Assembly (NCBI RefSeq): GCF_000969415.1
Contig: NZ_JZEX01000109.1
Span: forward strand, 1 to 49,497
Length of the DNA: 49,497 bases
Direction: 5' to 3'
Source of the DNA: Devosia geojensis
Lineage (GTDB): Bacteria; Pseudomonadota; Alphaproteobacteria; Rhizobiales; Devosiaceae
In this document: positions 15,518 through 25,063 of the stretch, in pieces
Layout of the letters: the number at the start of each line of letters is the position of its first letter
How positions within the stretch are numbered: position 1 is the first letter of the stretch
Notes under the pieces: model-generated
Told to the model about the DNA's origin: nothing
Database searches by the model: none
The model's input: the letters and a program-made list of their open reading frames with translations, nothing else
Program-made: the position numbers and the translations under genes

Positions 15518-17128
15518 CTACTCCTCCGGTGCGAGGCCGACGGCCGCGATATAGCGCGACGGGTCGATGAAGTCGGCGGCCCCGGTGCGGGCGGCCTCGA
15601 AGGCGAGGTCGGGCAGGAGCCCGGCGACGACGATAACCCCGGTCAGGGCCGCTGTCGCCCCCAACCCGAACCACCCCTCACGCCGCGAGAGCGGTCGCAC
15701 GTTGGCCGCCTGGTGCTCGGAGCGGTCGCCCTCGGTGCCTGCCCGCCAGAAGATATGCGCCCAGAGGCGCGTTCCGGCGATGAGCGTCAGCCAGGCATTG
15801 ACGAGAAGCGCGATCGCGACCGCAAGGCCCGTCCAGTCGATAGCCGCCCCCGGCGTTGCCAGGTCTAGACGTTCCAGCCCTGCCTGGATCAAAAGAAGCT
15901 TCGGCCAGAAACCGAGGAAAGGCGGCACGCCCGCCGCGGCCAGCACCAGGACGATGAAGAGGATCGAAAGCGGGGAACTCGCTGCGTAGATGCCGCCCAT
16001 GCGCCGGCTGTCGGTCTCGCCCGTCACCTTCTCGACAAGTCCGGCAATGAGGTAGAGCGCAGTCATGGTGAGGATGGCGTGGAAGATATAGAAGCCCGAG
16101 CCGGCAACGCCTTCGGCGCTCGGCAGGGCGATGCCGCAGAAAACGACGCCGATGCCGCCGATGACGACGAAGCCCATTGCCCGGCGCAAATTGGTCTCGG
16201 CGATGGCCCCGAGCGGCGCGATGACGAGCGTGGCGACGGCGATTGCAACCAGCACCGGCTCGAGCAGATCGCGGCTTGCCGGGAACAGCATCAGCAGGGC
16301 GCGCATCAGCGCGCAGATGCCGACCTTGGTCAAAAGCCCCGCGAACAGCGCCGAAACGGCCGCCGGCGGCGTGTGGTAGGAGGCAGGCAGCCACGCGTTG
16401 ACCGGAAACGCCGCCGCCTTGGTGCCGAAGGCCAGCAGCAGGAGCGCGGCTATACCGGCGAGCGCCGCCGGATTGGCATCGGGCGCTTTAAGGGCGATAT
16501 CGGCCATGTTGAGGGTGCCGAGCAGCCCATAGGTCAGGCCCAGCGACATGAGGAACAGCGTCGTCGCGATGAAGTTGAGGAAGCCGTACTTGACCGCCCC
16601 GTCGAGCTGCAGCCCGCGCCCGCCGAGCACGATCAGCCCGAACGAGGCGATCAGCATCACCTCGAACCACACGTAGAGGTTGAAGAAATCGCCGGTGAGG
16701 AACGAACCGGTGACGCCCGCGAGCAGCAGCAGCACCATGGCGAACTGCCCGTCGCGGTTGTCGCCGGGCGTGCGGTCCATCTGCATGTACACGACGAGGA
16801 CGAGCGTCACCACCGCCGAAGTCAGGGCGAAGCCGGCGCCGAAGATATCGGCGGTGAAGCTGATTCCGAAGGGCGGCAGCCATTTGCCCATGGTCATGGA
16901 GACCGGTCCCTCGGCCATCACACGGGCAAAGAGCATCGCCTCGCAGGCGATGATGGCGACAAGAAAGAGGATCGCGAGCCCCGCATGGAACATGCGGGCG
17001 CGGCGGGTCGTCAGCAGCAGCGCCGCGCCCATCAGGCAGAGCGCCATGGGCAGCACGATCACCCAGTCGGCGGCGGCGGTCGCCGTCTCGATCATGGCCT
17101 GCGGCAGTGAGCTGCTCGTCGCTGCCAT
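15518..17128 (-). CDS. mnhD: Na+/H+ (Mrp) antiporter subunit D
   Basis: This 536-residue polytopic membrane protein belongs to the same family as complex I subunits NuoL/M/N. Visible landmarks are DFFNLYVWFEVMLIASFGLI (conserved Glu of the proton path), the Lys in LAFGTKAAAFPVNAWLPASYHTPP, and the C-terminal PPFLGFWPKLLLIQAGL. It is one of the two large ion-translocating subunits. It ends four bases before mnhE and starts one base after mnhC. Its length exceeds the usual 490-500 residues slightly because of a charged cytoplasmic loop near residue 470. Confidence 0.94.
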   Translation of the reverse strand: MAATSSSLPQAMIETATAAADWVIVLPMALCLMGAALLLTTRRARMFHAGLAILFLVAIIACEAMLFARVMAEGPVSMTMGKWLPPFGISFTADIFGAGFALTSAVVTLVLVVYMQMDRTPGDNRDGQFAMVLLLLAGVTGSFLTGDFFNLYVWFEVMLIASFGLIVLGGRGLQLDGAVKYGFLNFIATTLFLMSLGLTYGLLGTLNMADIALKAPDANPAALAGIAALLLLAFGTKAAAFPVNAWLPASYHTPPAAVSALFAGLLTKVGICALMRALLMLFPASRDLLEPVLVAIAVATLVIAPLGAIAETNLRRAMGFVVIGGIGVVFCGIALPSAEGVAGSGFYIFHAILTMTALYLIAGLVEKVTGETDSRRMGGIYAASSPLSILFIVLVLAAAGVPPFLGFWPKLLLIQAGLERLDLATPGAAIDWTGLAVAIALLVNAWLTLIAGTRLWAHIFWRAGTEGDRSEHQAANVRPLSRREGWFGLGATAALTGVIVVAGLLPDLAFEAARTGAADFIDPSRYIAAVGLAPEE

Positions 17129-17129
17129 G

Positions 17130-17507
17130 TCAGTAGCTCAGCGGCGGCCGGCAGCCGTCCTCGGGTTCGGCCAGCCGCATGTTGTCGGTATTGTCGGCAT
17201 CGAGCGCCTGATAGGTGCGGAAGGCCAGCACCAGCAGGAACGTGAACATCGAAAAGCCGATGACGATCGCCGTCAAGACAAGCGCCTGCGGCAGAGGGTT
17301 GGCGGCGCCAGCGATCGTCTCCTCGCCATAGGGCACGATCGGCGCCACCTCGCGCGTTAGTCGCCCGCCGACAAAGATCAACAGGTTCACCGCATTGCCG
17401 AAGATGGTCACCCCCAGGAGCATGCGGATGACCGAGCGCGACAGCAGGAAATAGACGCCAACGGCAACGAAGACCCCGATGAGCGCAGCCAGGATGTAGT
17501 TCATCAC
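17130..17507 (-). CDS. mnhC: Na+/H+ (Mrp) antiporter subunit C
   Basis: This 125-residue protein with three membrane helices is homologous to complex I NuoK. The motif [25 protein letters not shown] covers helix 2, and [24 protein letters not shown] covers helix 3. It overlaps mnhB by four bases and is one base from mnhD. The order B-C-D is that of standard seven-gene Mrp operons. Confidence 0.94.
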   Translation of the reverse strand: MMNYILAALIGVFVAVGVYFLLSRSVIRMLLGVTIFGNAVNLLIFVGGRLTREVAPIVPYGEETIAGAANPLPQALVLTAIVIGFSMFTFLLVLAFRTYQALDADNTDNMRLAEPEDGCRPPLSY

Positions 17508-17932
17508 TCCCCCCCTCCGTCCCGCTCGTCCTCGAGGGCAAGCGCGACAGCCGAGATCGTACCGAAGACGACCAGATAAACACCGATGTCGAAGACCATC
17601 GGCGTCGAAAGCGCCACTTCCGTTCCTTCAAGCTCGAGATAGAGCCAGATGCTGGTCATGAACGGCGCATCGATGAAAAGCGAGGCGAGCCCCGAAAGCC
17701 CGGCGATGAAGACGCCGAACCCGGCATAGGCCAGCGGATCGAACTTCAGCGCCCGCCGTACGTCCCGCACGCTCGAGGACATGCCGAGGATGGCAATGGC
17801 GGATGCCGCGATCAGCCCGCCGATGAAGCCGCCGCCCGGCTCGTTGTGGCCGCGCAACAGGATATAGACCGAGAACACCGCCATGATGGCGACGATGAGC
17901 GGCGCGATGGTGCGGAAGATGACGGTGTTCAT
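17504..17932 (-). CDS. mnhB: Na+/H+ (Mrp) antiporter subunit B
   Basis: This 142-residue protein has four membrane helices and the MnhB signature [19 protein letters not shown]. Its start overlaps the stop of mnhA by four bases. MrpB is separate here, whereas in the rhizobial pha systems subunits A and B are fused; this operon is therefore the group 1, seven-gene type. Confidence 0.94.
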   Translation of the reverse strand: MNTVIFRTIAPLIVAIMAVFSVYILLRGHNEPGGGFIGGLIAASAIAILGMSSSVRDVRRALKFDPLAYAGFGVFIAGLSGLASLFIDAPFMTSIWLYLELEGTEVALSTPMVFDIGVYLVVFGTISAVALALEDERDGGGE

Positions 17933-20337
17933 CTCGCCTCCTCGCCCGCAGGTTTCGGCTCGACCTGCCGGGCGGCACGCCCCCCGCGCTGCCCGCGGAT
18001 GAGGGCGAGGATGGCGATGCCGGCGGCCATGACGACACTGATTTCGCCCAGCGTGTCGAAGCCGCGGTAGTCGACGAGGATCACGTTGACGATGTTGTGC
18101 CCGTGGGCGATCGGCACGCTGGTGGCGAGGAAGAAGTCGCTGAGGCGCGTGTCGAGCGTACCGGTCAGAATGGTCGAGAGCAGCAACGTCACCCCCGCGC
18201 CGCAGAGCACGGCGACGGTGCCGTCGCGCATCGCATCCTCGAACGGGCGCCGGTCACGCTCGTCGAGCTTCAGGCGCGTCATCACCAGCGTCAGGATCAC
18301 GACGGAGAGGATCTCGACCATGAACTGGGTGAAGGCGAGGTCCGGCGCGCCGAACAGCAGGAAGAGCAAAGCCACCGCTATGCCCTGCACGCCCAGCGAC
18401 ACGATGGCGACCAGCCGGTTCTGCGCCGCGACCAGCACCACGAGGCCGATGATGGCGAGCGCGACCACCGCCCACTCGTAGATGGCAAGGTCCGACCAGG
18501 ACCAGCCGGTCGCGGCCCATTGCCCGAGGGACACGGCCGGTGCCAGCGTCTCGAGCCCGCCGAGGCTGACGAGCGGCACGATGAGAGCGATGGCGAAAAG
18601 CGCGAAGAACACGACGAGGTAGAGCTCGAGCCGCCCGTGATGCAGGAACCGCGTGGCCGCGCCCGAAAGGCGGATGAGCCCGAACATGGCGGCATCGAAC
18701 CCCTTGTCGAACGTCCAGCCGAAGCCAGTTTCGAGGCGGCGCAGGAACGCGCGCAGCGCATCGAGCTGGTAGAAGACGAGGACGCCCAGGGCCCAGGTCA
18801 GCACGGAGAGCCAGAAGAGGACCGACGCCGGGTTGAGCGCCAGGGTCAGGTGGCTTTCGACGGGAAGCCCGAGGATTGCCGTGCCTGCCGGCTCGAGGAT
18901 CGCATGCCCGAACCAACCGACGGCGAGCGCGGCGGCGATGCCGAGCACCGCCAGCACCAGCGGTCCCGCGACGAGCGCAAGCGGTCCCTCATGCGCCGGC
19001 TTGGGCGTTTCCACCGTCGGACCGGTGAACGGGCGCGCCGCGACCGCAATGCCGACGCCGGCCAGCAGGGCGTTGCCGGCGATCAGCACGGCGAGTACGA
19101 GAAGGCTCGCGGCGTCCGCTTCGGCGAGGGCCAGATACATCTCTTCCTTGGCGAGATACCCGACGGTCAGCGGCAAGCCGATCATGGAAACGGCCGCAAG
19201 CGCCGCGGCGATGAAACTCGCCGGCATCTTGCGCATCAGACCGCCGAGCGCGGTGATGTCGCGGGTGCCCGTCTCGTGGTCGATGACGCCGACGGTGAGG
19301 AAGAGCCCGGCCTTGTAGAAGGCGTGGGCAACGAAATAGACGATCATCGCTGCGATCGCCGCCTCGCTCCCCAGCCCGATCAGAAGGACGAGCAGCCCCA
19401 GCGAGGCGATCGTCGTCTGCGCCAGCATCTGCTTCAAGTCGATCTGCTTGATGGCCGCCACCGCACCCCATAGCAGCGTCACGCCGCCGAAAAGGGTCAG
19501 GATCGTCATCCAGGCCGGCGTGTCGCCGAGCACGGGTGTCATGCGCGCCAGGAGATAGACGCCCGCCTGCACCATCGTCGCCGAATGCAGGAACGCCGAA
19601 ACGGGCGTCGGCGCTTCCATGGCGTTGGGCAGCCAGAAATGCAGCGGGAACTGCGCCGACTTGGTGAAGGCCGCGAGAAGGAAGAGCACCAGCGCCAGTC
19701 CGTAGAAGGGGCTCTCGCGCAGCAGGTCGCCGGTCTCGCGCACGCCGCTCAACTCCCACCGGCCGGTGATCTGCTGAACGACCAGCGCACCGAGCAGCAG
19801 GGCGAGCCCGCCGAGATTGGTGACCACCAGCGCCTGGATGGCGGCGCGCCGCGCGGCCTGGCGGGCATGGTCGAACCCGATGAGCAGGAACGAGGTGACC
19901 GAGGTCAGTTCCCAGAAGGTGAAGAGCGCCACCATGCTGTCGGAGAGCACCAGCCCCAGCATCGCGCCCATGAAGGCCAGCATGAAGCCGAGGAACCGCC
20001 CCTGGTGCGGGTGTCCTGCGAGGTAGGAGCCCGAATAGATGATGATCAGCGCGCCGATCCCCGAGATCGTCAGCGCGAAGGTCAGGCTCAGCCCGTCTAT
20101 GAGGAAGGAGAGCGCGATGCCGTAGGCCGGCGCCCATTCGAGGCTCGCCGTCACGATCTCCCCGCCCGCCACCGGCTCGAGAAACCTCAACAGAAAGACG
20201 AAGATCGCCGCCGGCACGATGGCCAGCACCCATCCGGCATGGGCGCCGGTGAACCGCGCCGTCGCCGGCGCCAGGATCGCGGCCAGGAACGGAGCGATCG
20301 CGACAAGAATGATGCTCGTTTCGGGCGAGTATCCCAC
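17929..20337 (-). CDS. mnhA: Na+/H+ (Mrp) antiporter subunit A
   Basis: This 802-residue subunit is the largest of the complex and related to NuoL. It has many membrane helices, and conserved segments include [20 protein letters not shown] (essential Glu), [34 protein letters not shown] and the MrpA-specific C-terminal domain with [20 protein letters not shown], followed by an MrpB-like region. The start is a GTG at 20337 with AGGAG ten bases upstream. It is the first gene of mnhABCDEFG, divergent from msrB over a 195-base gap. The complex supports sodium tolerance and alkaline pH homeostasis. Confidence 0.95.
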   Translation of the reverse strand: MGYSPETSIILVAIAPFLAAILAPATARFTGAHAGWVLAIVPAAIFVFLLRFLEPVAGGEIVTASLEWAPAYGIALSFLIDGLSLTFALTISGIGALIIIYSGSYLAGHPHQGRFLGFMLAFMGAMLGLVLSDSMVALFTFWELTSVTSFLLIGFDHARQAARRAAIQALVVTNLGGLALLLGALVVQQITGRWELSGVRETGDLLRESPFYGLALVLFLLAAFTKSAQFPLHFWLPNAMEAPTPVSAFLHSATMVQAGVYLLARMTPVLGDTPAWMTILTLFGGVTLLWGAVAAIKQIDLKQMLAQTTIASLGLLVLLIGLGSEAAIAAMIVYFVAHAFYKAGLFLTVGVIDHETGTRDITALGGLMRKMPASFIAAALAAVSMIGLPLTVGYLAKEEMYLALAEADAASLLVLAVLIAGNALLAGVGIAVAARPFTGPTVETPKPAHEGPLALVAGPLVLAVLGIAAALAVGWFGHAILEPAGTAILGLPVESHLTLALNPASVLFWLSVLTWALGVLVFYQLDALRAFLRRLETGFGWTFDKGFDAAMFGLIRLSGAATRFLHHGRLELYLVVFFALFAIALIVPLVSLGGLETLAPAVSLGQWAATGWSWSDLAIYEWAVVALAIIGLVVLVAAQNRLVAIVSLGVQGIAVALLFLLFGAPDLAFTQFMVEILSVVILTLVMTRLKLDERDRRPFEDAMRDGTVAVLCGAGVTLLLSTILTGTLDTRLSDFFLATSVPIAHGHNIVNVILVDYRGFDTLGEISVVMAAGIAILALIRGQRGGRAARQVEPKPAGEEAR

Positions 20338-20532
20338 GCGGGCAAGGCTCCTGCCTTGGCCGGACGACGATTCGTACCGGCGGGTTGGAAATTGCCGGGG
20401 AGATTACCGATTGAACCCCCGAGGACAAGCCAAATCGGCGCGTCAGTCGGTCCCACCCACAAGTCGTGCGCGTTTTTGGGTAGCAAGCCGCGACAGGGAC
20501 GCCTACATCTTCCGAAACAAGGAGACGAAGCG

Positions 20533-20937
20533 ATGAGCGAAGACTTCAAGGTCAAGAAGACCGACGCCGAGTGGCGGGCCGAACTCTCCCCCGAACAATA
20601 CCGCGTTACTCGCGAGCACGGCACCGAGCGCGCCTTTTCCCACCCGCTCAACGTAGAGAAGCGCGACGGCATCTATCATTGCGTCGCCTGCGGACAGCCG
20701 CTCTTCGAAGCCTCGACGAAATACGAATCCGGCAGCGGCTGGCCGAGCTTTTACAAGCCCATCAGCCCGGATGCCGTCGGCGAGACCGTCGACAATTCGC
20801 ACGGCATGGTGCGCACCGAGATCCACTGCAACAACTGTGGCGCCCATCTCGGCCACGTCTTCCCCGACGGCCCCCAGCCGACGGGCCTGCGCTACTGCAT
20901 GAACGGCACTTCGCTCGATTTCGAGCCGAGGGGGTAG
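20533..20937 (+). CDS. msrB: Peptide-methionine (R)-S-oxide reductase
   Basis: This 134-residue protein repairs methionine-R-sulfoxide in proteins. The SelR domain is complete: zinc-binding CVAC and CNNC pairs, substrate-binding GSGWPSF, and the catalytic cysteine in [13 protein letters not shown] near the C terminus. The start ATG at 20533 follows GGAGACGAAG. It is cytosolic (no signal peptide), diverges from the Mrp operon and is followed by a five-base gap to an unrelated-looking gene. Its position near sodB suggests an oxidative-stress neighbourhood. Confidence 0.95.
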   Translation: MSEDFKVKKTDAEWRAELSPEQYRVTREHGTERAFSHPLNVEKRDGIYHCVACGQPLFEASTKYESGSGWPSFYKPISPDAVGETVDNSHGMVRTEIHCNNCGAHLGHVFPDGPQPTGLRYCMNGTSLDFEPRG

Positions 20938-20942
20938 TGCCC

Positions 20943-21371
20943 ATGGCGACTGTCGCTATTTGCGCATCGATGACCTTCATCGATGCGGTAGAAGAACTCG
21001 CCGTGCGCCTTATCGAACGAGGTCATACCGTTCATACGCCACACCGGGAAGAAGTGGCTGTCAACTGGGCAGCTCTAACCGAGGGCGAGGCGCTCTCGCG
21101 AAAACGAGGGTACATCGACCGGCACCTCGACCTGATACGAGCGTCCGATGTCGTTCTTGTGGCCAATTACGACAAACATAGTGTCAGTGGCTATGTTGGC
21201 GCCAATACGCTGATGGAGTCGGCGTTCGCCCATGCCTTGAACCTGCCCGTGGTTCTGTTGTTCCAGTTGGGCGAGCAACCTTGCCAATTGGAGTTGGCAA
21301 GCATTACCCATAGCGTTCTGGGCGGTGATCTGGACGCCCTTCTGCTGCACCTGAACGGTGCGAACTCCTAA
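20943..21371 (+). CDS. Nucleoside 2-deoxyribosyltransferase-like protein
   Basis: This 142-residue protein opens with VAICASMTFIDAVEEL and continues LIERGHTVHTP, the pattern of the small Rossmann-like nucleoside deoxyribosyltransferase/DUF4406 group (ASM-x-F, then GH-x-V-x-x-P). DLIRASDVVLVANYD and GYVGANTLMESAFAHALNLPVVLLF match the conserved acidic and Glu-containing parts of that fold, with Glu in LMESAFA. It may cleave or transfer nucleosides or nucleotides, but substrate and activity cannot be assigned. It looks lower in GC and uses rarer codons than its neighbours, a possible sign of transfer. It starts five bases after msrB. Confidence 0.7.
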   Translation: MATVAICASMTFIDAVEELAVRLIERGHTVHTPHREEVAVNWAALTEGEALSRKRGYIDRHLDLIRASDVVLVANYDKHSVSGYVGANTLMESAFAHALNLPVVLLFQLGEQPCQLELASITHSVLGGDLDALLLHLNGANS

Positions 21372-21391
21372 CGTTCCAAGAGACCCCTCCG

Positions 21392-23476
21392 ATGACGACC
21401 AAGCCCACCCCGCCGGTTGCTGCTCGCAAGCCTCACGCGGCCACGCACCACAACGTCACGCGCGACGACCCGTACCATTGGCTGCGCGCCGACAACTGGC
21501 AGGAGGTGATGCAGAAGCCGGAGACACTGGACGGCGAGATCCGCGCCTATCTCGAGGCCGAGAACGCCTATTACGAGGCCGAGTTCGGCGCGCCGACGGA
21601 GGCTCTGCGCGAGGCGATCTACAAGGAAATCCGCGGACGCATGAAAGAGGACGACTCGGGCGTCCCGACCCCGGACGGGCCGTGGGCCTATAATTCGCGC
21701 ATGCTCGAGGGCAAGCAGTATCCCCTCATTGTGCGCACGCCGCGCGAGGGCGGCGAGGAAACGGTGCTGCTCGACTGCAATGTCGAGGCGGGCGACGATT
21801 ATTTCGGCTTTGCCGGCGCAGAGCACGATTTCTCGCACCGCTACCTCGCCTGGGCCACGGACCGCGCCGGCTCGGAATATTACGACATCGTCATCCGCGA
21901 CCTCGAGACCGGCACGGACAGCCCGGAAGTCATCACCGGCACCGCCGGCGACTACGTCTGGTCCAACGACAGCCGCTCGCTCTACTATGCCGAATATGAC
22001 GAGAACCACCGCCCGTTCCGCATCCGCCGGCACGACATCGGCACGCCGCAGGAAAGCGACGCCATCGTCTACGAGGAGAAGGATCCCGGCTTCTTCGTCG
22101 GCGTCGGGCGCACCCAGTCGGACAAATTCATCGTCATCGATGCCCATGACCACCAGACCTCGGAGGTCTGGCTGATCGACGCCGACAAAGGCGGCGAGCC
22201 CCGGCTCGTCGCGCCGCGCGTCGTCGAGCGCGAGTACGAGGTCGAGGAACGCGAAGGGCTCCTCTATATCCGCACCAATGCCGGTGGCGCCGAGGACTAC
22301 AAGATCGTCACTACGCCGGTCGAAACCCCGGACGCGGCGAGCTGGACCGACCTCGTTCCCCACCAGCAGGGCGTCCTCATCCTCGATATCGGCGTCATCA
22401 AGAACCACCTCATCCGCCTCGAGCGCTTCGAGGGACTGCCACGCATCGTCATCCGCGACCTGCGCACGGGCAGGGAAGAGACGGTCAAGTTCGAGGAGGA
22501 GGCTTATTCTCTCGGCATGTCGCTCGGTTACGAGTTCGACACCACGACCTTCCGCCTCACCTATTCCTCGCCGACGACGCCCAACCGCACCTACGACTAC
22601 GACGCGCAAACCGGCGAGCGCACGCTCCTCAAGGAACAGGAGGTGCCCTCCGGCCACGATCCGGCCGACTACGAGACGCGCCGCGTCTTTGCCGAGGCGC
22701 CCGATGGCGAGCAGGTGCCGGTCACGGTGCTCTACCGCAAGGGCCTGCCGCTCGACGGCACCGTCCCTGCTCTCCTCTACGGCTATGGCGCTTATGGCAT
22801 GTCGATGCCGGCGGCCTTTTCCACCTCCGTGCTCTCGCTCGTCGACCGCGGCTTCGTCTACGCCATCGCCCACATCCGCGGCGGCATGGAAAAGGGCTAT
22901 CGCTGGTACCGGCTCGGCCGGCGCGAGCACAAGGTCAACACCTTCACCGATTTCATCGCCGCCGCCGAAATGCTGGTCGAGAAGCGCTTTGCCGCGCGCG
23001 ATCGGATCGTGGCTCAGGGCGGATCGGCTGGCGGCATGCTGATGGGCGCCGTCGCCAACATGCGGCCCGATCTCTGGGCGGCGATCCTGGCGCAGGTGCC
23101 GTTCGTCGACGTCTTGAACACCATGCTCGACGACACCCTGCCGCTGACCCCGCCCGAATGGCCCGAATGGGGCAATCCACTGACGATTCCCGCGGATTAC
23201 CAGCGCATCGCTTCCTACGCGCCCTACGAACAGGTCTCGGCGCAGGATTACCCGCCGATCCTGGCGCTGGCCGGTCTCACCGATCCGCGCGTCACCTACT
23301 GGGAGCCGGCCAAGTGGGTGGCCAAGCTGCGCGCAACCAAGACCGGCGACGCGCCATTGTACCTGAAGACCAATATGGGCGCCGGCCACGCCGGCGCCTC
23401 GGGGCGCTTCGATCGCATCAAGGAGACTGCCATCTGCTACGCCTTTGCGGTGAAGTCGGTGGGCCTCGAGGCGTAA
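21392..23476 (+). CDS. ptrB: Oligopeptidase B (S9 family serine peptidase)
   Basis: This 694-residue protein has the normal length for oligopeptidase B. The N-terminal seven-bladed propeller (ending near residue 410) includes the typical DDPYHWLRADNW start. The C-terminal hydrolase domain carries GGMEKGYRWYRLGRREHKVNTFTDF, the nucleophile in QGGSAGGML (Ser near residue 549), the aspartate in GLTDPRV and the histidine in GAGHAGASGRFD. It cuts short peptides after basic residues in the cytoplasm. It has no signal peptide. Confidence 0.94.
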   Translation: MTTKPTPPVAARKPHAATHHNVTRDDPYHWLRADNWQEVMQKPETLDGEIRAYLEAENAYYEAEFGAPTEALREAIYKEIRGRMKEDDSGVPTPDGPWAYNSRMLEGKQYPLIVRTPREGGEETVLLDCNVEAGDDYFGFAGAEHDFSHRYLAWATDRAGSEYYDIVIRDLETGTDSPEVITGTAGDYVWSNDSRSLYYAEYDENHRPFRIRRHDIGTPQESDAIVYEEKDPGFFVGVGRTQSDKFIVIDAHDHQTSEVWLIDADKGGEPRLVAPRVVEREYEVEEREGLLYIRTNAGGAEDYKIVTTPVETPDAASWTDLVPHQQGVLILDIGVIKNHLIRLERFEGLPRIVIRDLRTGREETVKFEEEAYSLGMSLGYEFDTTTFRLTYSSPTTPNRTYDYDAQTGERTLLKEQEVPSGHDPADYETRRVFAEAPDGEQVPVTVLYRKGLPLDGTVPALLYGYGAYGMSMPAAFSTSVLSLVDRGFVYAIAHIRGGMEKGYRWYRLGRREHKVNTFTDFIAAAEMLVEKRFAARDRIVAQGGSAGGMLMGAVANMRPDLWAAILAQVPFVDVLNTMLDDTLPLTPPEWPEWGNPLTIPADYQRIASYAPYEQVSAQDYPPILALAGLTDPRVTYWEPAKWVAKLRATKTGDAPLYLKTNMGAGHAGASGRFDRIKETAICYAFAVKSVGLEA

Positions 23477-23491
23477 CCCGCTATACCGCAA

Positions 23492-23516
23492 CCGATTGTA
23501 GCACCGTCACAATCGG
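23492..23516. promoter_or_regulatory. Inverted repeat between ptrB and sodB
   Basis: CCGATTGT (23492-23499) and ACAATCGG (23509-23516) form a perfect eight-base inverted repeat with a nine-base loop. It lies 16 bases after the ptrB stop and 68 bases before sodB. It could be an operator of sodB or a weak transcript-end hairpin; no U-tract follows. Confidence 0.35.
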
Positions 23517-23583
23517 CTTATATCAGGAACCCCACCCCGTTCCGCGTCCTCGGCGGAATCCATCACTATCCAAGGAGGCTACA

Positions 23584-24186
23584 ATGGCTTTTGAACTGCC
23601 CGAACTGCCCTATGCCAAGGACGCGCTGGCGCCCTACATGTCGGCGGAGACCCTCGAGTTCCACCACGACAAGCACCACCAGGCCTATGTGACCAACGGC
23701 AACAAGCTGCTCGAGGATTCGGGTCTCGAAGGCAAGAGCCTCGAGGAGATCGTCAAGGAGAGCTACGGCAAGAACGCCGGCCTCTTCAACAACGCCGGCC
23801 AGCACTACAACCACATCCATTTCTGGAAGTGGATGAAGCCGAACGGCGGCGGCAAATCCCTGCCGGGCGCGCTGCAGAAGGCCGTCGATTCCGATCTTGG
23901 CGGCTTCGACAAGTTCCGCGAGGATTTCCTGGCCGCGGGCCTTGGCCAGTTCGGTTCGGGCTGGGCGTGGCTTTCGTTCAAGGATGGCAAACTCGAGGTC
24001 ACCAAGACCCCGAACGGCGAGAACCCGCTGGTTCATGGCGGCACGCCGCTGCTCGGCGTCGATGTGTGGGAGCATTCCTACTACATCGACTACCGCAACG
24101 CGCGTCCGAAGTACCTCGAAGCCTGGTTCGACAACCTCGTCAACTGGGACTATGTCGCCGAGCTCTTCGAGAAGGCCGGCAAGTAA
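23584..24186 (+). CDS. sodB: Superoxide dismutase (Fe type)
   Basis: This 200-residue protein dismutates superoxide to peroxide and oxygen. All four metal ligands are visible: His27 in LEFHHDKHHQAY, His77 in GQHYNHIHFW, and the Asp and His of LLGVDVWEHSYYIDY near residues 161-165. The sequence around AGLFNNAGQHYNH and the overall similarity point to the iron form used by rhizobia, although Fe versus Mn cannot be proved by eye. There is no signal peptide, so it is cytoplasmic. A strong AAGGAGG lies upstream of ATG 23584, and an intrinsic terminator follows. Confidence 0.95.
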   Translation: MAFELPELPYAKDALAPYMSAETLEFHHDKHHQAYVTNGNKLLEDSGLEGKSLEEIVKESYGKNAGLFNNAGQHYNHIHFWKWMKPNGGGKSLPGALQKAVDSDLGGFDKFREDFLAAGLGQFGSGWAWLSFKDGKLEVTKTPNGENPLVHGGTPLLGVDVWEHSYYIDYRNARPKYLEAWFDNLVNWDYVAELFEKAGK

Positions 24187-24210
24187 CAGCTCCTTGCGAG
24201 CTTTGCTTCA

Positions 24211-24243
24211 GCCCGTCCACTCCGTGGGCGGGCCTTTCTTTTG
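24211..24243 (+). terminator. Rho-independent terminator of sodB
   Basis: GCCCGTCCAC and GTGGGCGGGC pair with one G-U-type mismatch around a three-base loop (24211-24233). The run CTTTCTTTTG follows. It lies 24 bases beyond the sodB stop. Confidence 0.85.
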
Positions 24244-24320
24244 CTGCGCGAAAACGCAACCGCCCCCTTCTTCCCGCCGTTTTCTCATGGTAACAAATTG
24301 TTAACCATGGAGTTTCGCCG

Positions 24321-24836
24321 TTGAGTCAGCCGGGCAGGATCGTTGCCGTTCTCGCCGCAAACCCGGCGTTGTCGTCGGTTTTGACGATGGTGCTGCGCTC
24401 CGACTCGCGGCTGCGCGTGCGCCCGTTCGAGAGCGAGGTGGCGCTCCTCACCTATATACGCATCGCGCCGGTCGATGTGCTGGTGGTCGATCTCGACCGT
24501 GACGGGGAATCCGCGGCCGGCATCGTTGCGGCGCTGCGGGCGGACAGGGGTATCGTGCGCGAGGATTTCCAGGCCATCGCCCTTACCCGCACCGTCACCA
24601 CCGCATTGCGCGAGAAGAGCATCGCGGCGGGCATCGACGAGGTCATCGTCAAGCCCATGTCGCCGCGGCATCTGCTCGAGCGCGTCATCGCACGCCTCGA
24701 ACGCGAGCGTCCTTTCGTCCTAGCGCCCCGCTATCGCGGGCCCGAGCGGCGCAACCGCCTGCCCGGCACGCGCCCAGCCAACCATGGCCGGCGCCTCGGC
24801 GACAACGTGGTGGAGCTCTTCCCCGAGAACGCCTGA
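24321..24836 (+). CDS. Single-domain response-regulator-like protein
   Basis: This 171-residue protein is one receiver-like domain plus a basic tail. The phospho-acceptor aspartate candidate lies in VDVLVVDLDRDG (about residues 52-63), a switch threonine in AIALTRT, and the conserved lysine in EVIVKPMSP (about residue 112). The first acidic pair at the end of strand 1 is missing (VAVLAANPAL instead of VDDN), so phosphorylation may be altered. The tail contains RYRGPERRNR, a motif seen after receiver domains in this order. The start is TTG at 24321. No kinase is adjacent. Confidence 0.75.
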   Translation: MSQPGRIVAVLAANPALSSVLTMVLRSDSRLRVRPFESEVALLTYIRIAPVDVLVVDLDRDGESAAGIVAALRADRGIVREDFQAIALTRTVTTALREKSIAAGIDEVIVKPMSPRHLLERVIARLERERPFVLAPRYRGPERRNRLPGTRPANHGRRLGDNVVELFPENA

Positions 24837-24853
24837 GTGCCTGCCGAGGGCAC

Positions 24854-24996
24854 CAAGGCCCCCTCACCCGGCCCCCCCCATTGGGCCGACCTCTCCCCCA
24901 AAGGGAGAGGTGAAGGGGGCACCCCGGCAACACCGGGCACCACACCTCTCCCTTTGGGGGAGAGGTCGGCGCGAAGCGCCGGGTGAGGGGGCCTTG
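24854..24996. repeat. Interspersed palindromic repeat, family B (complete copy)
   Basis: The outer arms are an 18-base perfect inverted repeat (24854-24871 and 24979-24996). Inside lie two smaller palindromes of the ACCTCTCCC...GGGAGAGGT type. Related copies occur at 37823 and inside cysG at 45829. Here it separates convergent genes and could act as a bidirectional transcription block. Confidence 0.85.
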
Positions 24997-25063
24997 AATA
25001 GATTCTGTTGTCAGCCTTGATAAGGCACCGGCCGCAGACAAGCCTCGAGCCACGAGGCCGCCT

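Noticed and set aside
23537..23556. Hairpin with arms TTCCGC and GCGGAA upstream of sodB
   Set aside because: The arms are only six bases long with a seven-base loop and no conserved context; this is expected by chance in GC-rich DNA.
24854..24996. CRISPR-like or tandem repeat array
   Set aside because: The repeats are nested inverted palindromes without regular direct spacing or spacers, and no cas genes are present.
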